A stretch of 64,000 nucleotides of DNA from Leishmania martiniquensis (lineage: Eukaryota > Euglenozoa > Kinetoplastea > Trypanosomatida > Trypanosomatidae). Shown one piece after another: positions 1 through 8,510 of this stretch. The stretch is taken from the NCBI RefSeq assembly GCF_017916325.1, contig NC_090149.1, forward strand, positions 326,501 through 390,500, read 5' to 3'. How positions within the stretch are numbered: position 1 is the stretch's first letter; every line of letters starts with the position of its first letter. Below the pieces are notes generated by a model that did no database searches, had not been told where the DNA came from, and saw only the letters and a list, made by a program, of their open reading frames with translations. Made by a program: the position numbers and the translations under genes.

Positions 1-362
1 TGCTGCACTGCCGCTTCGGCGCGCTTCAGCTTGCGCTCCGCAGCGTTGAGCTGAAATCGAATGTCAGACACTCGCCGCGGTGACGCTGCCGCCGGGTTGG
101 GCCCGTTCTTCTGCGCGTTATGCAGCAGCCCGGACGATTCCTGCGCCGCCAGCAACTGCGCCTCGTGCAACTCCAGTTGCAGCTCGCTGACAGCGTGCTC
201 CGCCTTTTCCAGCTCGCGCCATCTTTCCTTCAGCAGCTCCTCATCCTCCAGCGCTGCTCGCGAGGACTGGGCGACAACGCGCGCTGCCACATCCATGCGC
301 ATCTCTTCCTCATCTTGGAAGGCGCCCAACTGTTGCTGCAGAAGTACCAAATCGTCGGCCAT
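1..362 (-). CDS. Coiled-coil protein, N-terminal part (cut by window edge)
   Basis: An open frame starts at the ATG read on the minus strand at 362-360 and stays open to the window edge, so about 120 N-terminal residues are visible and the C-terminus is missing. The start reads MADDLVLLQQQLGAFQDEEE. The protein is rich in Glu, Leu, Gln, Ala and Arg with heptad-like spacing, consistent with a long coiled coil, broken by a Pro/Ala/Asn stretch around residues 85-95. The first AG after the upstream pyrimidine-rich stretch lies only a few bases before the ATG. I do not recognise the family; coiled-coil proteins of this type in trypanosomatids are often cytoskeletal or flagellar, but nothing here proves that. 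It is the last gene of the visible part of the minus-strand array. Confidence 0.7.
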   Translation of the reverse strand, partial: MADDLVLLQQQLGAFQDEEEMRMDVAARVVAQSSRAALEDEELLKERWRELEKAEHAVSELQLELHEAQLLAAQESSGLLHNAQKNGPNPAAASPRRVSDIRFQLNAAERKLKRAEAAVQ

Positions 363-2689
363 GCTGCTGCGAAAGGTGCGCGAGAGTGCACAGGCACAGT
401 GGGCGCAGGAAGGGAGAACGGCGTAGGAGACAAGGGTAAGGCGGTGGGTGTGCGTGCTTGCCACTGAGCATGAGTGCGTGTGAGCGTATTTGTGCACGTG
501 TGAGCGTGAGGGTGGGGGGAATGCGGCATGCAAACGCTCACCCGTGCATGCAGAGGCCTTGCGTGCGTGACCGACTGTCCACTGCAGAACCTCTTTCACT
601 CTCGGCAGCGCGCAGTGGTGCGACTGATGCGTCAGGAGAGCAACAGCGAACGAACACACACACACACGCAAAAAGAAAGGAAAGAGGGGGGAGGGGGCTC
701 AGAGCCTGCGTGAATTGCTCCTCTGGCATACACAGCTCTCGCGCCATTTCGACAGAATCACAGGCGCCCAGCGTGCATTTGTGGAGACAGCGAGAGAGGG
801 GCCGAGGACAAAAAAGGCGAGAGGCGGTCATCTGATAGTCGGTGGCAGTGGCGCGTCCCATCGCAGAAGGACGGCATGGACATATTCGTGCCGGCGCATG
901 CGTGCGGGAGCGAGTACGAGCCTGTCCCCTGGCATATCTTCCCCCTTCGTTCGCCCACTCACGAAAGAGGAAGCTGGGCAAGATGCGGAGTCAGCGGGGG
1001 GAGAGAGGTGCACAGAGGTGCAGTCGCTGTACCCCCTCCACCTTCCCTTCCGACTTGACTGCCATTTCGTTGCCGTAGCGCTCTTCACCAACGAGAAAGG
1101 GGAGGGGGGAAGGGGGGGCTGACGATGATGAGGCTGAGTGGGGGGGAGAGAGCGAGATGAGGAGCGTTTGTTGCCTGTTTGTTTAGTGCCATTTTTCTTT
1201 GAAATCACCGCTTCCCCTCCTCCTTTTCTTTTTTTTTTCATGCGCTACTTGTTGCCTTCGGTTTCTGTGTCGGCTTTCCGTGCGCGCTCGCTAGCCATCG
1301 TTGCAACATCTCGACAGCAGACGCGTCGGCATCCATCCAGCGAGATGGCAGGAACGAGGCTTCATGACAATATGGAACAGGGAAGAAAAGCACGGAGGAG
1401 GGGAGGGGGGAGGGGGAGGGGAAGTGAGATACGTACATACCTGCGTCAGAAGGGAACAGGGAAGAAGAAAAAAAGATGTGTGTGCGTGTGTTGGAGGAGG
1501 AGGGGGAGGGGGGTAAATGTATGCCGGACCCCAAAGGGAGACAGGAAAACAAAGAAAAACCAACACGCAAAGGGGAGCCGATGATCCACTGATGATGAAC
1601 GCCACTTGTGCTGTCTCCGCCTCTCCCCCTCCCCCCTCTGACACGCATGCGCACGAGGGAGAGGGTGCAAATTGATATTGGGGAGACGCCTCCGATGGCA
1701 GACCCCCTTCTCTTCGCTTTCTCTTGCTGTTTCTACGGCGTGGGTCGGCCGGTACTGCTCCTGCAACGACGACGCTCTGTACGCTCACAGGTGTCAAAAA
1801 CACCGTGTGCGCTGGCGAGCCTGCATACATGAAGAAGAAGTGCATACAACACGTGCGTAGAGGGGGGAAGGGGGGTGGGGGCGGGGACACGCGAGCTCTG
1901 CCGCTTGGATTGCTTCGTCTACTGAGCCCTCTTCCCCTCTCTCCTCTTCAGCTGCATGCGCCTTCTTGCCGCGCTGATAATTCTATCAGACGCCGACAGC
2001 AATTGGGGCGAGAGAGAAAGAGAGGGGGAGGGAGGAAGGAGAGGACGGGTGGCGTTGTCTGATGGGATCCGCGAGGGAGGAGATGAGACAAAGAAAACAG
2101 AATGGGAAAGCGGAGCACAGGGAGACGAGAGCACACATAAAACGACCGGGCCAACAACAGCGAAAAAAAGGGAAAGAAGCGCGCGGCGAGCAAAAATAAA
2201 TCACGAAAGAGAGAAACAGAGGAGAGTGTGAGGTCATCAGAGCGCAGAGGCACGAGCTTGGAGACACACATACACACATCACACGGTGTACAGATGTATG
2301 CCGAAAAAAAAGGGTGAGGATGGGAAAGGGAATATGAGGCGACAGCGAGCAGTAAGAGGGAGGTGAGTCAGGGGCGCGTACGGCTAGAGTTGAGACCTGC
2401 CGAGATACATCTGTGGCTCTGCACGCCGGCACATTGATATGGTCCCCACCCTTCGCGCGCGCGTGCGTGTGTGTGTGGGGTGGGTGGGTGGGTGGGGGAA
2501 GGGCGCTTTTTCGCCGCGATGCTCATTGCTGCGCATTGGTCCTCCATCTCTTCTTTCTTCCTCTTTGCACCCCCCTCCCCTCCCCTCCCCTCCCGAAAAA
2601 CAGTCCGAGATGGGAGGCGACGAGCACTGCACGCCTTCCCTTCCCCCCCTCGGGCTCCTCTTCTCCGCTTCCTCTCCACTGGTGCCCCT
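363..2689. other. Spacer without recognisable gene
   Basis: About 2.3 kb of low-complexity intergenic sequence: G/A-rich runs on the plus strand, a short (AC)n run near 656-668, and GGGT repeats at about 2479-2500. It should hold the 5' leader of the edge gene and the 3' UTR of the first DUF1935 gene. Open frames present are dominated by Ser/Pro/Arg/His repeats and look non-coding. Confidence 0.6.
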
Positions 2690-3037
2690 TTACGACTTAG
2701 GGATGGGGTTCGCCTCGAAGCTGATTTTGAAGCCGTTCGGCTCACCCTCGATGAACATCTCCGTCATGAGCGGCGCAATCTCCAGCTCACACTTGAACTC
2801 GCCCGACTCCTCGTCCTTCTGCATGGACGTGTTGCCAATCGCCTGGATCTTGCTGTCCTTGCCGAACGCCACCTTCACCGACATACGGTAGTTCGTGGTG
2901 TCGTTGTAGAAGGCCCACTTGTGCTCATCCTCGTTTACGATGCGGAACAGCAGACCGTTGCCGTTGTCCTTGAAGCACTTCACAACGGTGTTGCCGCAGT
3001 AGGAGGGGCTGCCGTTCTCGTACTTGATCTCCGACAT
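2690..3037 (-). CDS. Small DUF1935 (calpain-related) protein, copy 1
   Basis: A 115-residue protein starting MSEIKYENGSPSYCGNTVVK. It matches the stand-alone DUF1935 domain of kinetoplastids: a Cys/Lys-rich start, then FRIVNEDEHKWAFYNDT, a VKVAFGKDSKIQAIGNT core strand pair, an acidic linker, and the closing FIEGEPNGF segment. DUF1935 is also found at the N-terminus of kinetoplastid calpain-like proteins; the short forms (SKCRP/SMP type) carry no cysteine protease domain. Unlike SMP-1 it does not begin Met-Gly-Cys, so N-terminal myristoylation is not expected. The frame is open further upstream, but this ATG is chosen because the second copy (5251-5598) is identical from here on, while the upstream sequences diverge. 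Location is probably cytosolic or cortical; function unknown. The name SKCRP14.1 may apply, but that is recollection. Confidence 0.88.
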   Translation of the reverse strand: MSEIKYENGSPSYCGNTVVKCFKDNGNGLLFRIVNEDEHKWAFYNDTTNYRMSVKVAFGKDSKIQAIGNTSMQKDEESGEFKCELEIAPLMTEMFIEGEPNGFKISFEANPIPKS

Positions 3038-3039
3038 GG

Positions 3040-3128
3040 CTGCAGACGGCGGCCGCGTGAGGGGGGGCGGAATCGGTGGAGTGGCGACGGGAGGATGGAG
3101 GGGAAGAGGGAGGAGAGCGGTGGTGACG
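3040..3128 (-). promoter_or_regulatory. Candidate trans-splice acceptor, DUF1935 copy 1
   Basis: On the coding strand a long C/T-rich tract runs from about 3128 down to 3045, and the first AG after it is at 3041-3040, only two bases before the ATG. The next AG upstream (3133-3132) lies before the tract. If the first AG is used, the leader would be almost absent. The same arrangement is present in copy 2. Confidence 0.4.
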
Positions 3129-3766
3129 ATGCTGCGGATAGAGGTGCGCGTGTGCGGTTGTGCTTGGGGTTTGTGAAGTATGCAAAGAGAGTGTGTGCTC
3201 GCTGATTGACGGGCGCTTCTGCCCACGCACCGATTCGCGCGCAGAATACCGCAGGCCCGGCAGCGGGAGAGCATTTGGGGAGGGGGAGAGAGAAGTGATA
3301 CGCTACATAGTTTGTATGAGACGTGCTCCATGCAGCTATCCTCACTGCGTGCCCACGAGGAGAATGGCTTGGTGGCGATAGCGGTCGAGACCCCAGGTTC
3401 CTGGAGGACCGACGTAGCGAAGGAGGCTTGCTGTGCCGTCTCGAAAGCGAAAAAAGGGATTCGCAGCTGAGCGGGTCTGAGTGAACAGGCGGGTGGGCGG
3501 GAACAACACGAAGAGGAGGAGTTATGCTACACTCTTGTCTTGGGAGTCTCTCTTTCATCTCTCTCCCTCTCTCTCTATATATGCATGCGCCCATGAGTTG
3601 CTGAATGTGTCGGCCGCCTACGGTATCTGTACATATCGCTGGAGAGAGGCCGAAAGATGGGGTGGGTGGGAGGGAGATGGGAGACGCGCTGGCGGGAGTG
3701 GAAAATGGGAGTGGGGGAGGGGCGACTAAGTGTGTATTTGTGGTGAGCTGCTGCGTAGGAGGACAC

Positions 3767-3823
3767 CGGAGGAAGTGGAGTGCGTCCAGTGGATGTAAGA
3801 GAGGCCGCACTCCACTTCCTCCG
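3767..3823. repeat. Perfect 18-bp inverted repeat (hairpin)
   Basis: The left arm CGGAGGAAGTGGAGTGCG at 3767-3784 is the exact reverse complement of 3806-3823, separated by 21 bases. As RNA from the minus strand it would form a long uninterrupted stem in the 3' UTR of DUF1935 copy 2 or in the intergenic precursor. Confidence 0.9.
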
Positions 3824-4714
3824 TCTCGCATGATCGCCTTCACGCACGCACAGGCACACCTCTTCCCATCCCCCCCCTCAGTTACTTTTCGAACGCCCTC
3901 TCTGCCCTCCAACGTCGAAGATACATCCCTTTCGCCCCCCTCCCCCACCCCACCCACGCCCCCATCCTTCCGCTCCCCTCCCTCTTCCCTCGACGTCGCC
4001 CCCTCCCCCCCGTTCCTGTTCCTCTTCCTTTGCAGGCTTCCTTGCCTCATCGCGCTCGCCCGCGCCATGCCCAAGCGCAGACGCCACTACATTCCACATC
4101 AACGGAGAACGGTGCGGTGCGCCTCCCTGTCTGGGCGACTCTGCATGTGTGCGCGCGTACGCGCTGAAAAAAAGGAAGGCGCTGACGGCAGAGGAGGACA
4201 AGAGAAGAGGGGAGAAGCGGCATCGAGCACCCAAAGGGGTAGAGTGGAGTGGGGTGGGGGTGGGGGGAAGGTGATCGAGGGAGGGTGTGAGGCAGTCAAA
4301 GAAGAGTGTACAGCCGAGGCGTGAGGAGGAGTGGAGGGGAGGGGGGAAGGAGAGAGAGAGGGGGCTGTGGGAGCATCTGCAGATTGAACGCTTCCCCTCC
4401 CCTCCCTCCCCTCCCCATATACACATACACTCGCACCATCCCCGCTGTCAAAGAAATCAAACTCAACAACAAAGAAAGGGGTAATACAGCATCGAGGATG
4501 ACGTGCGGACGACATGGAATCGGAGAGGGGGGCTGGCTGAGACAGACGCACACATACGTGCAGGAGAGAGCGAGAGAGATGATCGATGCTGATGTGCAAA
4601 CACACCGACACAGCCAATGACACCCCCCCACCCCCCACATACACACACAGACTAGCACGCACGGAAGGATGAGTCGGTGAAGTGGGGAGCAGTGCGAGTG
4701 CGAGAAGGGGGAGA

Positions 4715-4759
4715 GGGAGAGCCCTTCGCGTCGTATCCATGCTACGACGGAGCTCTCCC
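4715..4759. repeat. Composite inverted repeat
   Basis: Two stems stack around a 7-base loop (4736-4742): the inner stem pairs 4729-4735 with 4743-4749, and after a small asymmetric internal loop an outer stem pairs 4715-4722 with 4752-4759. It lies in the same spacer as the 18-bp hairpin. Confidence 0.65.
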
Positions 4760-5250
4760 CCGCATTGCCGCTCTCAATCGCAGACATGCATGAGAAAGTT
4801 ACATGCGAGAGAGAATAAATGTGGAGCGAGACAACAAGCTGCCACGAATGCTGCACTCTGTGGCACCTACGGCACCAGAGCTCGCCAGTAATGCGAGCAA
4901 CTGATGGGGAAAGACGAAGGAGAGAGGGGAAGAAGGGTAGCGGGGAGGAGACGGTATTGACCATTGCAGAGGCAGCGGAAGCAGTGCTGCAGCCACTGCA
5001 CTGCTCCTTCCACGTGCAACGTCCTTTCCACGCCACCTACCTCATCTACTCCCGCGCCCCCACGACTACCACGCTGCGCCTTTCAGAGTAGGTTCGTCCC
5101 TCTCTCCTCTACTTCCCTTTTCGCTCGAGTCTTGCGCTCCTCCCATTCCGACTGCATCGACTTGCCCGCCTCAATGGCTGCCTCATTCCTCACGCCTTCC
5201 CTTCCCCCCCTCGGGCTCCTCTTCTCCGCTTCCTCTCCACTGGTGCCCCT

Positions 5251-5598
5251 TTACGACTTAGGGATGGGGTTCGCCTCGAAGCTGATTTTGAAGCCGTTCG
5301 GCTCACCCTCGATGAACATCTCCGTCATGAGCGGCGCAATCTCCAGCTCACACTTGAACTCGCCCGACTCCTCGTCCTTCTGCATGGACGTGTTGCCAAT
5401 CGCCTGGATCTTGCTGTCCTTGCCGAACGCCACCTTCACCGACATACGGTAGTTCGTGGTGTCGTTGTAGAAGGCCCACTTGTGCTCATCCTCGTTTACG
5501 ATGCGGAACAGCAGACCGTTGCCGTTGTCCTTGAAGCACTTCACAACGGTGTTGCCGCAGTAGGAGGGGCTGCCGTTCTCGTACTTGATCTCCGACAT
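5251..5598 (-). CDS. Small DUF1935 (calpain-related) protein, copy 2
   Basis: This 115-residue protein is identical in sequence to the product of 2690-3037. It has the same FRIVNEDEHKWAFYNDT and FGKDSKIQAIGNT segments and no protease domain. It is the upstream member of the pair in transcription order. Because identity extends through the upstream splice region and about 60 bp of 3' UTR, both copies should be processed alike at the 5' end, while their distal 3' UTRs differ completely, which in Leishmania is where stage-specific control usually sits. I infer that the pair makes one protein from two differently regulated mRNAs; the sequence alone does not show expression. Confidence 0.88.
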   Translation of the reverse strand: MSEIKYENGSPSYCGNTVVKCFKDNGNGLLFRIVNEDEHKWAFYNDTTNYRMSVKVAFGKDSKIQAIGNTSMQKDEESGEFKCELEIAPLMTEMFIEGEPNGFKISFEANPIPKS

Positions 5599-5600
5599 GG

Positions 5601-5690
5601 CTGCAGACGGCGGCCGCGTGAGGGGGGGGCGGAATCGGTGGAGTGGCGACGGGAGGATGGAGGGGAAGAGGGAGGAGAGCGGTGGTGACG
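5601..5690 (-). promoter_or_regulatory. Candidate trans-splice acceptor, DUF1935 copy 2
   Basis: Same pyrimidine tract and the same first AG (5602-5601), two bases upstream of the ATG, as in copy 1. Confidence 0.4.
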
Positions 5691-7054
5691 ATGCTGCGGA
5701 TAGAGTAACAATCCTGCTCAGTTTGATATGCGTTTGATGTTGCGCGTGCATGGAGAGAGCAAAAAATGGAAGAGAAGTGGGCAGAAGTAAAGGAAGATGA
5801 GCGAGTGATAGGGCGACAGTAAAGGGGGGGCTGCTTGCCTAGGAAGCCCACATGGTGAGCGATCGCGTCAGCACGCCCACCGCCACCTCGCAGGGAGCGC
5901 TGCCACAGGATAGAGGATCAAGGAGGGCCTGGGGCAAGGAGGAAAAGGAGGGGGGGTCGGAGATATACAAGCGATACCGCGTCACACAAGCTATGCGACG
6001 AGAGACGCGGAGGGTAAAGACTGCCAAGTACGACGTGGGTAGCGGTCGCACAACCTCCTCCTCATTCACCTGACTCACTGCTGTGCGTTGTTTGTCAGTC
6101 AGCTTTAACGCATCCTCGCAAGGGGGAGGGTGGGAGTATGCCTGGCGGCGACTGACACGGCAGCGCACCCATTCTTCCGAAGTCAGCCCTGAGAGAATCG
6201 CCCCTCGCGCTCGTTCTCTGCGCCTATGAAAAAAGAAGAACCTTTTCCCCCTTCGGTGGTGGCGTGCCTCACTCAGATAGAAGAGTGGCCGTCATGGCCA
6301 CGGCGATTGTGATAGAGGCGTGTGCTAGTGTAACGAGAGGGAGAGGGGGGCTCAGCAAGGAAGAAGAGGAGGAGCAGATTGCAAGCGACGGCGAGAAACG
6401 CTGTCCGCAGGCGTGCACACACAGGAGCGACGGAGAGGTGTGTGCGTGTGTGTGGAGGAGCACGAAGAGTGAAAGAGAAAACGGAATGGGTGCTCGCGTA
6501 CCAACAGCGCCAAGAGTGCGGCACTCCTCTTCCGACACCCCCTCCTCCCGACACACGCGCCTCTTCGAGAGCCTTCCCCCTCCCCCAAAAAAAAACGGTG
6601 AAGGGGTAGAGGGAGAGAGGGAGAGGCAAGACGACGCTCACGAGCAGATTGTTGAGACTCAGAAGCGTACGCAAGCGAAGGCTGTGAAAAAGAGGGATGG
6701 TGGGTGGGCGGGTGAGTTGGGGAGAATTCGTACACATTCCTCGAGCGCACAGGTGGGACGGATGAGGTGCGTTGGTGCTGGTCGTGGTGATGGCGGGTAA
6801 TGCAGTAGCCACATCGACAACAACAGGGAGCGAACACACCAGAGAATATGCGAAGCAAAGAGGGAGGGGGGGACAGCATGACACGCACACACACACAGAC
6901 ATACGACTGTCTGTGTGTCGGCGGGCGTGTCGCCTTCATTTTACTCCTCGTGTGTGCTTCTCCAAGCATTCTCGGTAGAGGCTCTCGATCACGTCAGGCA
7001 TATCTGCTGCAACCCATTTGAGAGCACCCCTGTCCGATCAAATTGGAGGCCCAG

Positions 7055-7291
7055 CTACTGCGGGAACAGGAAACCTATCCGCTGACCAGCGTGCACCCGA
7101 CTCCGCGCCGGCATACCATCGCGGGAATGGTGCGGGTGCACGCACCACTTTTTTGGGCGCATCGAGTAACCAGTGATCACGACGACATCAGCATCCGTCC
7201 GCGTCGCCTGCTCGTGTGTGGACATGAAGTTGCCGATCAAACCAAAGCCGCTGATGCCGACGAACAGATCGTTGGCATGCATGCCGGTCAT
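7055..7291 (-). pseudogene. Possible gene relic with GAPDH-like dinucleotide-binding motif
   Basis: A 78-codon open frame on the minus strand has non-repetitive, coding-like composition in a spacer where all other frames are low-complexity. It contains LFVGISGFGLIGN, matching the VGINGFGRIGR N-terminal Rossmann motif of glyceraldehyde-3-phosphate dehydrogenases at VGI-GFG-IG, followed 17 residues later by DVVVI, roughly where GAPDH has its second strand. After that the resemblance fades and a stop follows. No downstream GAPDH catalytic segment was found. It could equally be part of a degenerate SIDER-type retroposon or chance. I do not claim a functional gene. Confidence 0.25.
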
Positions 7292-8510
7292 GCTCTCTAT
7301 CCCAACGGAACTGCATCCGCTTGCAAAGGTGCACGAGTCGCATCGAGGTAGCCACAGAGGCTCGTGAGGCTATACATGGCCAAAGCGAAAAGAGAGGCAG
7401 GCTGCCTCGTGAGCACACAGCACCGCAGCGCAAGGGAGTCTGTACGCGCTCTCCATGACGGACTGCGCCACTGCATGCCGTATGCCTTGCTATAGTAGTC
7501 ATAGTGACTCGAGTGGGGAGATGGCTCGTAAGGAAAGGCCTTCATTGTGGAGACCGTGGGAGGACCGTCAGAGGCCGAGAGGAGCTTAGCACGCGTTGAA
7601 GGCGGCCATGCGCTCTGAGGAAGAGGGGAGGCTCAGGGTGGCACTGTGAACCGCCCCCGCGAAAAAAAAAAGAAGCAGAAGCACACAGCGGCCCATTTTT
7701 TATTCGCCACACGCCTTTGCCGCACACAGCCCTCCCCCCTTCACAATCACCAGCACCCGCTGGCGACGGCGCGGGCATATAGTTGAGAGCCAGAGATAAT
7801 AAAAAAAGGAGGGCGCAGCGTCGACTGCGCGATGAGCTCGGGGCGGGTGGCGGGAAGGGCAAACTGCTTCTCACCTGTATGCATGCATCAGGCGCCTCTC
7901 GCCATGCTCGCTCATAAGTCTGGCGCACGTACGAGCCAGCTCCATCCAAGACAAGCAGAGGAGCGGACTAGCAACGACAACCGCCAACAGCGATAACAGT
8001 CTCTGAACAGCAACCTCTCCTCTGCTGATCCCCACCACTCCTGGCACCACCACTCACGGCACCCGCGTGCAAGCAGCTGATGAGAGCGAGCGAGTGAAGG
8101 GAACCGTGCCGCACAGACCAGCGCGCAAAGGGGCACGTCAACAACAGTACACGGTGGGGTCTTGTGGTGGACTCGTTGGCTTGGCCGTCTGTGCGCACCC
8201 CTCCCCGCTCCTCTCTTGAGCTCCGCAGCATCACTCCATTCCTTTCATTTTTTTTCGCATCGCGCTCTCCAGAGAGAGAAAGAGGGGGGAGGGAGGGAGA
8301 AAGAAAGCGGCAGTGGTACTGCTGATGGGGAAGGGAAGAGGTACAGCGCGCTGGTACGCGCTTTAGCGCTGCACAGCCTCGCCCATCCGTTCCTCTCGCT
8401 CTCATCGGTGGGGGCTCTGTAACGCCTGGTTTCAGGTTCAATGTCTCGCGCAAGGCTGGCGAAAGCTCCGCCATAAGGATCTGGTGATCCGCTCGCGTGC
8501 CGTCGAGGAA

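Larger units (their letters stand above)
2630..3143. repeat. Direct repeat unit A (contains DUF1935 copy 1)
   Basis: A 514 bp block that is repeated almost perfectly at 5191-5705. It covers about 60 bp after the stop codon, the whole coding sequence and about 106 bp before the start. The only difference seen is one G in a homopolymer (7 versus 8 G) just upstream of the gene. Sequence on both sides is unrelated between the copies. Confidence 0.9.
3038..5250. other. Spacer between the two DUF1935 genes
   Basis: About 2.2 kb, apart from the repeat ends, not shared with any other part of the window that I noticed. It holds a CT run followed by TATATAT (3557-3582), a perfect 18-bp inverted repeat (3767-3823), a composite hairpin (4715-4759) and long C-rich/G-rich tracts near 3870-4010 and 4240-4410. 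It should contain the 3' UTR of copy 2 and the 5' side of copy 1. Several long open frames here are proline/serine/arginine repeats and are not credible genes. Confidence 0.6.
5191..5705. repeat. Direct repeat unit B (contains DUF1935 copy 2)
   Basis: Second copy of the block at 2630-3143, offset by about 2.56 kb, with one additional G in the homopolymer upstream of the ATG. Boundaries are sharp on both sides. Confidence 0.9.
5599..8510. other. Spacer with a coding-like relic
   Basis: About 2.9 kb. Most is G/A-rich low-complexity intergenic sequence with CA runs near 6881-6900. The interval 7020-7560 differs: it is of mixed composition and looks like degraded coding or retroposon sequence (see the separate entry at 7055-7291). 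Nothing else convincing was seen. Confidence 0.55.

Noticed and set aside
2980..4074. A 364-codon minus-strand frame overlapping the DUF1935 gene
   Set aside because: It is out of frame with the duplicated gene, and its residues are Gly/Glu/Arg/Ser/Pro low complexity.
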